A stretch of 64,000 bases of DNA from Candidatus Poribacteria bacterium (lineage in GTDB: Bacteria; Poribacteria; WGA-4E; WGA-3G): positions 39,840 to 103,839 of the forward strand of contig PYIY01000036.1 in NCBI GenBank assembly GCA_003635195.1. The letters run 5' to 3'. Of this stretch, positions 16,884-25,827 are shown one piece after another. Every line of letters begins with the position of its first letter. Within the stretch, counting starts at the first letter, position 1. The notes under the pieces are model-generated. The model ran no database searches and was not told where the DNA came from. It saw only the letters and a list, made by a program, of their open reading frames with translations. The position numbers and the translations under genes were made by a program.

Positions 16884-18698
16884 TTAAGAAACAACAAAAA
16901 GTCTTGCCTGCCTCGGTGCAAATGTACAGTTCAGATATGACTTGCCATCAGCGGACCAAAAATCTATGTGGTCTTTCATCTCATTGAACAGATGCCATTC
17001 TACGATACGTCTTACCTCTTGATTCAGTTCAATCAACGTATCCATCGTGTCACTGCTTGTGTTGAACAAGTAGAAAAGTTCAGAGGCTTCCGCTTTCTTA
17101 TGGAGTACGTGAACGTTATCTGTCGGATCATTGTCCGGTTTTAGATACACTGAGACAATACGGGGCACCCATTTTCGGAGCCGTTTCTCGAGTTTTACCA
17201 ACTTCTCGTCAGGTGGACCTCGAAGAATTGTTGTGCGTCGTCCATAAATGAGTTGTTCAAGCGGGTACGGCTCCAGTCCAATCCGACCGTTCAGCAGATA
17301 CGGCGTAGGTTCATCTACGATCAATCTACCCTTCGCTTTCGTGAACGCCTTTAGACATTTGACGGTTTCTTCTTGAAGCGATATACAACTCGGCAGTAAA
17401 ACGACACTGTAAATTTCTTTGGTGTCTGCGCTGTTGTTACGGAAACAGAGTCCACCGTTTTTATGACCGCGTTTTCTCGCGGTGGACGCATCTATAATTT
17501 CTGCGGCACTGAGTTCCTGTTCCGAGACGATTCTGAAATCGTAAGCCAATTCCCATACACTTTGGCACAACCAGCCCCACGCTTTTGTGACACCGCTCCA
17601 CGACTTTTCATCCGGCTTTGTCCAGAGGCTCTGCGTTGGGGCTACCATCAGGATGGGGCGCTTCGGGTAACCCGTTGTTAACCCTTGCGGCACCATATCA
17701 GCGGTACTGTTTCTGTTCAACCATAGGTTGAAACCGAGACTCGCATCTTCAAGAAGTCGCGACGTTGACGGAGGGGCACCCGTTTTTTTGCCTGCTTTCC
17801 GAGCGATACCGGCATATTGTGTGTCGCTACACGCCCATTTAGCGACAACGAACCGTTTCGGTGTATCTATTTCGGTGGTGTTCAGAATAGGACAGTCCAC
17901 TTCTGCGAGCATGGCACCTAACTCAAACTCCAACGTCTTCGCACTCACTGGGAGGCTTAAAGCAAACCGCAGTCCTTCTTGATGACAGAAATCACGCAAA
18001 CCGCTAAGGAAACAGGTCGCGAATCGCGTCGTCAACGCTTTCCAAAAGGTGTTTCTGACTGCCGCTGAGTTGTAAGTTTCATAGAACACTAACGGCAGGT
18101 ACGTCGCGAGTGTTGTTTCGGACGCTTCCAGTAGGACAGGACTCCACGGGACTGATGATGTTCCGGCATCTAAGACGCTTGCTAAAGATAGAAATTTCGG
18201 GAGTTCACAGGTAAAACCGATGAGGTGTTGCTTGTCGTAAGTTTTTAAGTAACCCCTTAGTGTATGCTCTATGAACTGAGATACCCCGTGGTCACTTAGC
18301 AGGTCGTCCGTCACGCCTTCTGTTTGATAGAGGTTAATGACTGTTCGTCCACGAAGTCGTTCTGCGATTGTGAGGTCACCTGCCACACATCGCTGAATAT
18401 AGTCGCTGATATTATAACACGGTTCATCTGCCTGTGGTTCTGCGATTAAGTAGTATTGATTAAATTCTGTCCCGTCCGATAGTTGAGCATCCCGAAATAA
18501 GGACTGGATGGTTGTCGTTGTTTCCGTATTGCTGAAAGATAGGTTTATAGCATTCAACTGATAGCGCGTTTGCAGGAACGCTGACGGCAACGCAATCCAT
18601 GCCTGTTCGCGCCGTCGTAATTCTGCTTGATGTGCTGCCGTATTTTGTGTTCCGTGCCATGATAGCACACTTCCCGTGCTAAAAGCATCCGTCTGCAC
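16884..18698 (-). CDS. Large glycosidase-like protein (TIM-barrel plus Rossmann-like domain)
   Basis: About 604 residues from a GTG at 18698 placed nine bases after AGGAG; a TTG at 18707 is too close to that site. The order of segments recalls GH106/GH2-like proteins: HLIGFTCELPKFLSL (barrel strand with an acidic residue), a middle barrel, then RPILMVAPTQSLWTKPDEKS and VVLLPSCISLQEETVKCLK, a Rossmann-type second half, and a beta-rich end. The acidic catalytic residues cannot be named with certainty. There is no signal peptide, so the substrate would be an imported oligosaccharide. It is probably the first gene of the minus-strand run ending with the phosphofructokinase. The family call is tentative. 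Confidence 0.55.
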   Translation of the reverse strand: MQTDAFSTGSVLSWHGTQNTAAHQAELRRREQAWIALPSAFLQTRYQLNAINLSFSNTETTTTIQSLFRDAQLSDGTEFNQYYLIAEPQADEPCYNISDYIQRCVAGDLTIAERLRGRTVINLYQTEGVTDDLLSDHGVSQFIEHTLRGYLKTYDKQHLIGFTCELPKFLSLASVLDAGTSSVPWSPVLLEASETTLATYLPLVFYETYNSAAVRNTFWKALTTRFATCFLSGLRDFCHQEGLRFALSLPVSAKTLEFELGAMLAEVDCPILNTTEIDTPKRFVVAKWACSDTQYAGIARKAGKKTGAPPSTSRLLEDASLGFNLWLNRNSTADMVPQGLTTGYPKRPILMVAPTQSLWTKPDEKSWSGVTKAWGWLCQSVWELAYDFRIVSEQELSAAEIIDASTARKRGHKNGGLCFRNNSADTKEIYSVVLLPSCISLQEETVKCLKAFTKAKGRLIVDEPTPYLLNGRIGLEPYPLEQLIYGRRTTILRGPPDEKLVKLEKRLRKWVPRIVSVYLKPDNDPTDNVHVLHKKAEASELFYLFNTSSDTMDTLIELNQEVRRIVEWHLFNEMKDHIDFWSADGKSYLNCTFAPRQARLFVVS

Positions 18699-18969
18699 AA
18701 CTGCCAACTCCTATCTAAAAAATTTGCAACTGTTAAATATCTTGTGATATACTTTTAACGTTGAGAATGTGTTCAGGTCCGTAACTTTTCGATTTTCATA
18801 CTAAAGTTTAGCACACCTCAGGAATTCATGCAATCAAAAGTTTGCTATCCTCAGCACCATTGAGTTTTCGGTTTTCGTCATTCGGAGGGTGCATCTACAA
18901 TATATACCGGTCGCGATTCGGAGCGTACTTCTATAAGAGGTTTTAGAAGATCCAAAAAAAGGAATAGGT

Positions 18970-20220
18970 ATGAGGCTTTTAGAGAATATTATATCAGCGT
19001 TTTCAGTTCTTCGGGCGAGCAAGTTGCGTACCATTCTTACGCTCTTAGGGATCACGATCGGGATTGCTGGTATCATTGCGATGATGTCCTTTGGCGCAGG
19101 TGCTGAAAAACTTATCATGGCGGAATTTGAGAAGATAGGGGGTCCCAGCATGTTCGGTGTTTACCGACCTGGGCATATCCGAAAAAACGGGCGATGGCAA
19201 CGCAATACCAGTCCACATCACCTGGAGATGCAAGACCTCCGAGATGTTCTCGCTGAATGTCCCTCTGTTGAGGTCGCTACTGTTGAAGGCAGCTACTATA
19301 TCAATCTCGGCATTGACGGAAAATTTCAACGCACCTATCTCCGCGCAACAACAAATGAATACCAAGCCGTTCGAGAATGGCGTACTGAGTATGGTAGATT
19401 CCTTGCCGATACCGACATGGACGCGTGGACAAAAGTGTGTGTCATCGGTTCAAAGATCTGGAAAGAACAGTTTAAAGGACAGGATCCCATCGGTAAGGAA
19501 GTGGTCATCAACAACTTTGGGAACAACAAACGGTTTACAGTTATCGGTATTATGGAGAGCCGCGGTGATGGATTAGAGCGCGGCAAAAGCGATGACAATA
19601 TGCTCTTCATTCCGATTACAACCGCACAAAAACGGTTTTGGGGGCACGATCACGTTGGACATATCATGGTGCGTGCCAAAAGTCCGATGCATGTCGATCA
19701 AGCGTTGAAAGAGGTAAGGACGATCATCATGCGTAACCATGGTGGTGATGGCACCTTTTTCCGAACCTGGTCCGCTAAACGGGGCATCGCACAGGCGAAA
19801 AGAATGATCCTTATTATAGAGACGGTGCTGGTCGTCATTGCGTCTGTGTCTCTGATTGTTGCGGGCATCGGGATTCTCAACATTATGCTGGTTTCAGTCA
19901 CGGAGCGGATACCCGAGATCGGATTGCGGAAAGCAGTCGGCGCGAAAAGTTTTAACATCCGAATGCAGTTCTTAACAGAATCTGTGATTTTATGTTTGAT
20001 CGGGAGTCTGCTCGGTATTGCGTTCGGTGCGTTTGCTGGAAAAGGCTTCGCTTGGATAGTGGGTAAGTTTTTGGAAGAAATGGCGTGGCCCGCTGTGATT
20101 ACGCCGGAAGCCGTGCTGATTTCTGTCTGCGCGGGTGCTGCGGTAGGTATCTTCTTCGGTTATTACCCCGCCAGTCGAGCTGCTAAAATGACACCCATTG
20201 ATGCCATCCGCCATACGTAA
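18970..20220 (+). CDS. ABC transporter permease, MacB/FtsX family (copy 1)
   Basis: 416-residue membrane protein. There is one transmembrane helix near residues 17-40 (LTLLGITIGIAGIIAMMSFG), then a periplasmic domain of about 220 residues with the MacB_PCD pattern, then three C-terminal helices from about residue 280. The coupling-loop motif ERIPEIGLRKAVGA, which contacts the ATPase, is intact. The family works in efflux of peptides or macrolides, lipoprotein release or mechanotransmission. No ATPase gene is adjacent. It is followed 23 bases later by a close paralogue. The start follows AAAAAAGGAATAGGT, and the 270 bases upstream separate it from a divergent gene. Confidence 0.92.
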   Translation: MRLLENIISAFSVLRASKLRTILTLLGITIGIAGIIAMMSFGAGAEKLIMAEFEKIGGPSMFGVYRPGHIRKNGRWQRNTSPHHLEMQDLRDVLAECPSVEVATVEGSYYINLGIDGKFQRTYLRATTNEYQAVREWRTEYGRFLADTDMDAWTKVCVIGSKIWKEQFKGQDPIGKEVVINNFGNNKRFTVIGIMESRGDGLERGKSDDNMLFIPITTAQKRFWGHDHVGHIMVRAKSPMHVDQALKEVRTIIMRNHGGDGTFFRTWSAKRGIAQAKRMILIIETVLVVIASVSLIVAGIGILNIMLVSVTERIPEIGLRKAVGAKSFNIRMQFLTESVILCLIGSLLGIAFGAFAGKGFAWIVGKFLEEMAWPAVITPEAVLISVCAGAAVGIFFGYYPASRAAKMTPIDAIRHT

Positions 20221-20243
20221 CATATGTAATAAGGGAACCGAGC

Positions 20244-21482
20244 ATGCACATGCTGGAGAATCTAATCTCAGCGTTTTCCGTCCTCCGCGGAAGTAAACTC
20301 CGCACAATCCTCACCCTCTTAGGTATTACTATCGGGATCGCGGGTGTCATCGCGATGATGTCTTTTGGCGCAGGTGCCGAAAAACTCATGATGGCAGAAT
20401 TCGAGAATATTGGTGGTCCGAGTATGTTTGGTGTTTATCGCCCCGGTTATATTCGGAAAAACAACCGTTGGCAGCGCAACACCAGCCCACATTTCTTAGA
20501 GATGCGAGATCTCCACGATATCCTCTTAGAATGCCCATCCGTTGAGGTCGCCACTGTAGAAAGGAGTCACTTCATCAACTTTAAAGTTGACGGAAAACAT
20601 CGGCAAACCTACATGCGCGCAACAACGAATGCATACCAATCTGTCCGCCGATGGAAAACGGAATACGGTAGATTCCTCGCCGATACCGATATGGATTTTT
20701 GGAATAAGGTCTGTGTTATCGGTGCAAAGGTCTGGAAGGAGCAGTTCAAGGGACAGAATCCGATTGGTAAAGAGGTCGGTATCAACAATAGGCGTTTTAC
20801 CATTATCGGCATTATGGAGGGTCGCGGTGATGGATTGGAACGCGGCAGAAGCGATGATAATATGATCTTCGTCCCTATCACCACTGCGCAAACCCGTTTC
20901 GGTGGACGAAATCGCGTCGGTGCGATCATGGCGCGCGCCAAAAGCCTTGATGTCGTTGAACAAGCACTCAAAGAGGTCAAAACTGTTATATCACGCAATC
21001 ACGGCGGCGACGATACCTTTTTCCGAACCTGGAACGCGAAAAAAGGGATTGAAAGCGGAAAGCGGATGATCTTTATTATTGAGTCAGTTTTGGTCGTCAT
21101 TGCGTCTGTGTCCTTGATTGTTGCGGGCATCGGGATTCTCAATATCATGCTCGTCTCAGTAACGGAACGGATACCGGAGATCGGACTACGGAAAGCAGTC
21201 GGCGCGAAAAGCCTTGATATCCGCTTACAGTTCCTGACGGAATCTGTGATTTTATGTCTGATTGGCAGCCTGCTCGGTATCGCATTGGGTGCTTTGGTAG
21301 GGAACGGTTTTGCGTGGATAGTCGGCAAGGTTTTAGAGGACATGTCGTGGCCCGCTGTGATTACGTTGAAAGCCGTGCTGATCTCTGTCGGTGCGGGTGC
21401 TGCGGTAGGTATCTTCTTCGGCTATTACCCCGCCAGCCAAGCCGCTAAGATGACGCCCATTGATGCCATCCGTCATACATAG
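20244..21482 (+). CDS. ABC transporter permease, MacB/FtsX family (copy 2, tandem paralogue)
   Basis: 412 residues with the same layout as the preceding gene: an N-terminal helix, a large periplasmic domain, three C-terminal helices and the ERIPEIGLRKAVGA loop. The two proteins align end to end with only a small indel (NNFGNNKRF versus NNRRF). Even the DNA is highly similar across the last 400 bases, pointing to a fairly recent tandem duplication. MacB-type permeases act as dimers, so the two may form a heterodimer on a shared ATPase encoded elsewhere. Confidence 0.92.
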   Translation: MHMLENLISAFSVLRGSKLRTILTLLGITIGIAGVIAMMSFGAGAEKLMMAEFENIGGPSMFGVYRPGYIRKNNRWQRNTSPHFLEMRDLHDILLECPSVEVATVERSHFINFKVDGKHRQTYMRATTNAYQSVRRWKTEYGRFLADTDMDFWNKVCVIGAKVWKEQFKGQNPIGKEVGINNRRFTIIGIMEGRGDGLERGRSDDNMIFVPITTAQTRFGGRNRVGAIMARAKSLDVVEQALKEVKTVISRNHGGDDTFFRTWNAKKGIESGKRMIFIIESVLVVIASVSLIVAGIGILNIMLVSVTERIPEIGLRKAVGAKSLDIRLQFLTESVILCLIGSLLGIALGALVGNGFAWIVGKVLEDMSWPAVITLKAVLISVGAGAAVGIFFGYYPASQAAKMTPIDAIRHT

Positions 21483-21507
21483 GGATAAGGGCAGTGCCTA
21501 ATACCCA

Positions 21508-21628
21508 TAGGACTTACGCATGCTGCTCTTTTGTAGCATAAACTGTTAGTTTGTGGCAGGAGACCGCTGCGTTTTCCGAAAATACTCATCTAACAGAACG
21601 GGCTACGGTCAAAATTGCGTAAGTCCTA
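21508..21628. mobile_element. MITE-like element with perfect 13-base terminal inverted repeats (family A, copy 1)
   Basis: TAGGACTTACGCA at 21508-21520 and its exact reverse complement TGCGTAAGTCCTA at 21616-21628 bound a 121-base segment without coding capacity. An internal stretch (AAACTGTTAGTTTGT) and the right end recur near 50930-51087, and both ends recur at 63258-63407. This is the form of a non-autonomous miniature transposable element. No matching transposase is visible in the window. Confidence 0.7.
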
Positions 21629-21651
21629 ATCCAATTGAAAGGATAAAACCG

Positions 21652-22218
21652 ATGCCCAATTCCCAAACAGACCCTAAGTCTATTCAAAAGATACCAGTAC
21701 CCAATAGGATGACCTTGGAGGAATTTCTTGAAAACGACTTAGAGGGGTATGAATATGTAAAAGGCGAATTAGTCCGTATGCCTCCCACGTCAATGGAACA
21801 CGGTGAGATAAGTAGTAACGTTATCCTCCATTTGAGTTTGTATGTCTTTGAACATCAGCTGGGACGTTTGTATACCGCAGGTACAACATTCCACTTAGGG
21901 GATCGGGCGGTGAAACCTGACGTTGCGTTTGTTTCAACAGACCGATTACCAGAAAATAGAGAGCAGGCATCACCTATCCCGCCGGATTTGGCGGTTGAAG
22001 TCGTCTCGCCATCAGACAAACACTATGATGTCACTGAAAAAGCACTCGCCTATTTGAAAGCAGGCACGCGCCTTGTTTGGGTGATTGAACCCGTCGCGAA
22101 AACAGTGATGATTTACCGATCCGAGACCGATTTCACTGTACTGAACTATGAGGACACATTGACAGGTGAAGATGTCGTTGAGGGATTTAAATGTCCAGTC
22201 GCGCAACTCTTTGAATAG
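21652..22218 (+). CDS. Uma2 family endonuclease (PD-(D/E)XK)
   Basis: 188 residues from the ATG at 21652, preceded by GAAAGGA; an upstream in-frame extension falls inside the transposable element and is spurious. It shows the standard Uma2 (DUF820) order: RMTLEEFLENDLEGYEYVKG, HGEISSNVILHLSLYV, the catalytic VKPDVAFVS, then DLAVEVVSPSDKHYDV and AGTRLVWVIEP. The Asp in KPDV and the Glu in AVEV with the following Lys form the nuclease site. The family is abundant in cyanobacteria and Poribacteria, with no settled biological role. It lies 16 bases before the next gene. Confidence 0.92.
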   Translation: MPNSQTDPKSIQKIPVPNRMTLEEFLENDLEGYEYVKGELVRMPPTSMEHGEISSNVILHLSLYVFEHQLGRLYTAGTTFHLGDRAVKPDVAFVSTDRLPENREQASPIPPDLAVEVVSPSDKHYDVTEKALAYLKAGTRLVWVIEPVAKTVMIYRSETDFTVLNYEDTLTGEDVVEGFKCPVAQLFE

Positions 22219-22234
22219 ATTTTAAGGGAGAGAA

Positions 22235-23209
22235 ATGCCTCTTTTTAGATTAGAAAAATCAGAGGGGGACGATATGTCAAAAGGAAGACTTGTCATCGCC
22301 CCAAAAACGAAACTTGAACTTGAAAAACATCTGGAGAATTGGCTCGAAAACAGTCCGGAACAGACGCTTGCTCAAGAGGACTTTCTCTGGATTGGTCGGC
22401 AAACGAGTGCTACAGGCGAAAACGGCACCATCTTTTCTGACCTATTTGGGGTCGATTCTAAAGGAAACCTTGTCATCGCTGAACTCAAAAAAGGACGGAC
22501 TCCGCGCGACATAATAGCACAAATACTTGACTATGCTGCGTGGGCAGATGATCTTTCAGATGCACAGATTCGCGGCATAGCTGAAGCTTACTTTAAGACT
22601 CGAGAAGGGTTTCAAGAAAAAACTTTCGACGAGGCTTTCAGAGAGGCGTTTGATATACCTGAAACTGACGAACTTCCTCGACTCAATGGTGGAGACTTGC
22701 GTTTGTTTATCGTCGCGGAAGAAATTCCATCGCGAGTCGCACGTGTCTGCCGCTTCCTCCGAAGTTCACACGGTATAAATGTCAGCTGCGTAGATATTTC
22801 TATATTCCAAACAGAGTCACATGAAATTGTCGTTAGTACGGAAACAGTCGTTGGAGATGAGGACTTTGTTGTGCCAAAAACACAACAGCAAGAACGTCCT
22901 TCCTCTCCGCCACGCCCCCCGAGTGATCGTCCAATAGAGGATATAATATTGGAAACTGTCCAGGAATTTACAAAAGGCGATCTAAACGCTATATTCACAC
23001 TCAAAGAGATTGAACAAATCATTTCGGAGAAACATCCTGATTTAGCTAAGAGTGATAAAGTAAGAAATCGGATAAGAGGGAGCTGTGTTGACTTTGAAAA
23101 ACGGCATACTTATAGTCCTATAGGTCCAAATACATACCAGTGGGTATCAAGAGGAAAATACCGTCTATACAATTCTGAAAAGGACAAGGTGGAGACAGAT
23201 AATGAGTAA
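22235..23209 (+). CDS. NucS/DUF91-like endonuclease
   Basis: 324 residues starting at an ATG after AAGGGAGAGA; another ATG at 22274 lacks such a site. Residues 28-95 contain DLFGVDSKGNLVIAELKKGR followed by RDIIAQILDYAAW, the PD-(D/E)XK core of NucS/DUF91 nucleases with Asp, Glu-x-Lys and the trailing Gln/Tyr helix. A proline-rich linker (SSPPRPPSDRP, about residues 225-235) leads to a C-terminal domain of about 85 residues that looks like a winged helix. NucS enzymes cut mismatched or branched DNA. Placement beside an adenine methylase suggests a DNA-modification or defence context, which is inference. Confidence 0.85.
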   Translation: MPLFRLEKSEGDDMSKGRLVIAPKTKLELEKHLENWLENSPEQTLAQEDFLWIGRQTSATGENGTIFSDLFGVDSKGNLVIAELKKGRTPRDIIAQILDYAAWADDLSDAQIRGIAEAYFKTREGFQEKTFDEAFREAFDIPETDELPRLNGGDLRLFIVAEEIPSRVARVCRFLRSSHGINVSCVDISIFQTESHEIVVSTETVVGDEDFVVPKTQQQERPSSPPRPPSDRPIEDIILETVQEFTKGDLNAIFTLKEIEQIISEKHPDLAKSDKVRNRIRGSCVDFEKRHTYSPIGPNTYQWVSRGKYRLYNSEKDKVETDNE

Positions 23210-23435
23210 GCCAAAGATGACCTATTTTGAGAAAGAAGATATATTGCATCTCGTGATTTCCGATGAACCTGAAAGCGACAGTATTGAACTGAGTCCCAAT
23301 ATCACGGCTGAACTGAATGACAACGGCGAACTTATTGGTATTGAGATTCTGAATGCCAGTGTTTTCATTCAAGAAACAGTTTTAGACACAGGCTTTGCTA
23401 AAGGACTATCATTTGCCAGCATCCAAACTTCTTAA
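23202..23435 (+). CDS. DUF2283 domain protein
   Basis: 77 residues with MTYFEKEDILHLVISDEPES, IELSPNITAELNDNGELIG and IEILNAS, the complete DUF2283 pattern (small beta-sheet proteins of unknown function). It overlaps the NucS-like gene by 8 bases, so it is translationally coupled to it. DUF2283 genes often sit beside toxin or nuclease genes and may act as small regulators or antitoxins. That role is inference. Confidence 0.85.
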   Translation: MSKPKMTYFEKEDILHLVISDEPESDSIELSPNITAELNDNGELIGIEILNASVFIQETVLDTGFAKGLSFASIQTS

Positions 23436-23496
23436 CAATGCTGGTGAAAGTCACCAGAGATATTACAATCCCCAAGTGGATAGATGACATAAAACT

Positions 23497-24621
23497 GTGC
23501 AACAAACGCTTCCACATCTCCATGTGCCCTCTACAGAAGGCATTAAGTACATTGGCTCCAAGCTGAAACTTATCCCACATATCCTTGAGCTCATCAAAAA
23601 AGTTAACGCCAAAACAATCCTCGACGGCTTCGCAGGCACAACCCGCGTCTCACAAGCACTCGCCAAACTCGGCTATACCGTTATCGCTAACGACATCGCC
23701 CCGTGGTCTAAAGTCTTCGGGACCTGCTACCTCCGCAATACAAAACCGCGAGAAGCGTATCAACCGCTCATTAATCATCTCAACGCTGTGTCGCCCGTTG
23801 ACGGATGGTTCACCGAACATTACGGCGGACACGCCAATGGGGGCAACGCAATCCAAGCAGATGGACTCAAGAAACCGTGGCAACTCCACAACACCCGTAA
23901 ACTGGACGCGATTCGGCAAGAGATCGAAATTCTCAACCTTAATCCGATTGATAAAGCGGTGGCACTCACAAGTCTAATTCTTGCACTCGACCGTGTTGAC
24001 AGTAGCCTCGGTCACTTTTCAGCATATCTCAAAGAATGGGCAGCACGTTCCTATAAAGACTTAGTGCTTGAAGTCCCTCAAGTTTTCACATCAGAAGGAG
24101 CGCATCAGGTCTACCAGAGCGACATCTTTGACCTCGTGCCGCGTGTCTCCGTAGACCTTGCTTACTTTGATCCACCCTACGGCTCAAACAACGAAAAAAT
24201 GCCACCCTCCCGGGTCAGATATGCCGCCTACTACCATCTCTGGAAAAGCGTTATCCTTTTCGACAAACCCACCCTTTTCGGCAAAGCAAAACGGCGAGAG
24301 GATACATCTGATCCGCTCGCCGCGTCTGTATTTGAGGAATTCCGGCTCAACGATGACGGACATTTCATCGCCGTTGAAGCCATCGCAAAATTGATCCGAG
24401 AGACACAAGCGCGTTGGATTCTGCTGTCCTACAGTTCCGGTGGTCGTGCGACTGCTCAGCAACTCGATGCAGTCATGCAGAACAACGGGAAACTCCTCGC
24501 TGTCCTTGAGATTGACTACAAAAAGAACGTCATGGCAGGTATGAAATGGACGGACGAATGGGTAAACGACGCTGAAACACCGAACCGAGAATTCCTTTTT
24601 CTTCTTGAGAAATTTTTTTAA
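23497..24621 (+). CDS. N6-adenine DNA methyltransferase (D12 class)
   Basis: 374 residues beginning at GTG. The AdoMet-binding motif is GIKYIGSKLKLIPHILELI followed by ILDGFAGTTRVSQALAKLGY, and the catalytic motif IV is YFDPPYGSNN near residue 228. This is the D12/Dam-like alpha arrangement, with the AdoMet site at the N-terminus. Such enzymes methylate adenine in restriction systems or as orphan epigenetic marks. The NucS-like nuclease and Uma2 gene upstream could be functional partners, but there is no classical restriction enzyme next to it. Confidence 0.92.
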   Translation: MQQTLPHLHVPSTEGIKYIGSKLKLIPHILELIKKVNAKTILDGFAGTTRVSQALAKLGYTVIANDIAPWSKVFGTCYLRNTKPREAYQPLINHLNAVSPVDGWFTEHYGGHANGGNAIQADGLKKPWQLHNTRKLDAIRQEIEILNLNPIDKAVALTSLILALDRVDSSLGHFSAYLKEWAARSYKDLVLEVPQVFTSEGAHQVYQSDIFDLVPRVSVDLAYFDPPYGSNNEKMPPSRVRYAAYYHLWKSVILFDKPTLFGKAKRREDTSDPLAASVFEEFRLNDDGHFIAVEAIAKLIRETQARWILLSYSSGGRATAQQLDAVMQNNGKLLAVLEIDYKKNVMAGMKWTDEWVNDAETPNREFLFLLEKFF

Positions 24622-24696
24622 TTATACCTTGCGGAAAAACAACGCGGATTCAGTCTATTACATGCATTGGATCTTGAACCAGAAAATGAACTGAAA

Positions 24697-24725
24697 GTCC
24701 CCCTGATAAGGGGGATTTAGGGGGT
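24697..24725. repeat. Dispersed repeat family C (CCCCCTGATAAGGGGG type)
   Basis: The segment CCCCCTGATAAGGGGG followed by ATTTAGGGGG forms a short hairpin in the spacer between two convergent genes. Related copies lie at 59164-59193 and, in opposite orientation, 63353-63384. This could serve as a bidirectional terminator here, but the same sequence also occurs between co-directional genes, so it is primarily a repeat. Confidence 0.7.
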
Positions 24726-24804
24726 TTTCTTCAAGGTAAAACTATTATTTTGACAATATTTTCACTGATAGCGGCTTAAATGCTTATGCCGAGCTCACGT
24801 TAGA

Positions 24805-25815
24805 TCACAGTTTCAGTGGTTGTGAAGTATCCTTGCAAAACGCTTTAACTCTCGGATGATCCAAGACTTCTGGATTCAAAATATATGCTGGGGCACGTCC
24901 TTGAATCGCGTCTGTAACCTGCTCAATTGTCCGAAGATCCAACCGAATACCAGATTCAACAGTCATGCCAGCGTTGTGATTCGTACAGATAATGCGCGGG
25001 TGGTCTTTATGAATCGTGCGTGGTCCGTTAACCGGATCATCCACGACATAATACCAGAGTCGGTTTTCACTAACAGCGCGGTTCGCAGCTGCATCATCAA
25101 CGAGGTTCCCACGTGACGGATTGATGAGAGACGCATGCGGTTTCATCGCGCAGAGTTCCTCGTAGCCGACAACCGTATCTGCCCCCGATAGGTGGAGAGA
25201 TACGGTATCGCTCTCTTTGAAGAGCGTCAACGGTGTATCGACAGCCTCTGCCCCGAATTCCGCTGCGAGTTCAGCGATATCCGGACGAATATCATACACC
25301 AAAAGCCTCCCTTCCTCACCAAGAAGCGGACGCGCACGACGCGCAACCTCTTGTCCAATCCGACCAAAGCCGTACAAACCGAGCGTAGAACCCATCACCT
25401 CATGGGTCTTGATAAGCCCAAAATTCCCGTTATGGGAGGCATTGTTTAGCGTATAGACGCGCTTCATAGTTGCAAACCACTGCGCAATCGCATACTCAGC
25501 GACAGTCACCATGTGTTCAGGAGCAATTGTGACAATGACACCGTACTCCGTCGCCAAATCAACCTTAACGGTTTCATATCCGACCCCCCAACGCGCAATG
25601 ATTCGGAGCGATTCGGCTGCTTGGTAAAAGCTTTCATGAAAAGGCACCCCGCCTGCGATCATCCCAACAACACCATCAGCATGTTCCGCTGTCAGTTCCG
25701 GTGGGTGGATACTCAACTCACCAAGTTTCTGCAAATCTGCCAACGCCGCCCGGCGTTCCGCAGTATCGAATTCGGTATTTTCAAAAATAGGAGATAGAAA
25801 AATTTTGGTTTCCAT
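24805..25815 (-). CDS. D-2-hydroxyacid dehydrogenase (phosphoglycerate-dehydrogenase-like)
   Basis: 336-residue NAD-dependent oxidoreductase. The Rossmann signature LGLYGFGRIGQEVARRA lies near residue 146 and is followed by YDIRPD. The catalytic Arg is in INPSRGNLVDDAA and the catalytic His in ICTNHNAG. Where most relatives have the LDVFExEP segment with catalytic Glu, this protein reads YYVVDDPVNGP, so the acidic residue may be Asp. It probably oxidises or reduces a sugar-derived 2-hydroxyacid. The sugar kinase start-to-stop gap is only 12 bases, so the two are co-transcribed. Confidence 0.88.
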   Translation of the reverse strand: METKIFLSPIFENTEFDTAERRAALADLQKLGELSIHPPELTAEHADGVVGMIAGGVPFHESFYQAAESLRIIARWGVGYETVKVDLATEYGVIVTIAPEHMVTVAEYAIAQWFATMKRVYTLNNASHNGNFGLIKTHEVMGSTLGLYGFGRIGQEVARRARPLLGEEGRLLVYDIRPDIAELAAEFGAEAVDTPLTLFKESDTVSLHLSGADTVVGYEELCAMKPHASLINPSRGNLVDDAAANRAVSENRLWYYVVDDPVNGPRTIHKDHPRIICTNHNAGMTVESGIRLDLRTIEQVTDAIQGRAPAYILNPEVLDHPRVKAFCKDTSQPLKL

Positions 25816-25827
25816 AGTTTAATATGT

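Noticed and set aside
21553..21651. Longer N-terminus for the Uma2 protein
   Set aside because: The extra 33 codons come from the interior and right end of the MITE-like element; ATG at 21652 has a proper ribosome-binding site and matches the family's usual length.
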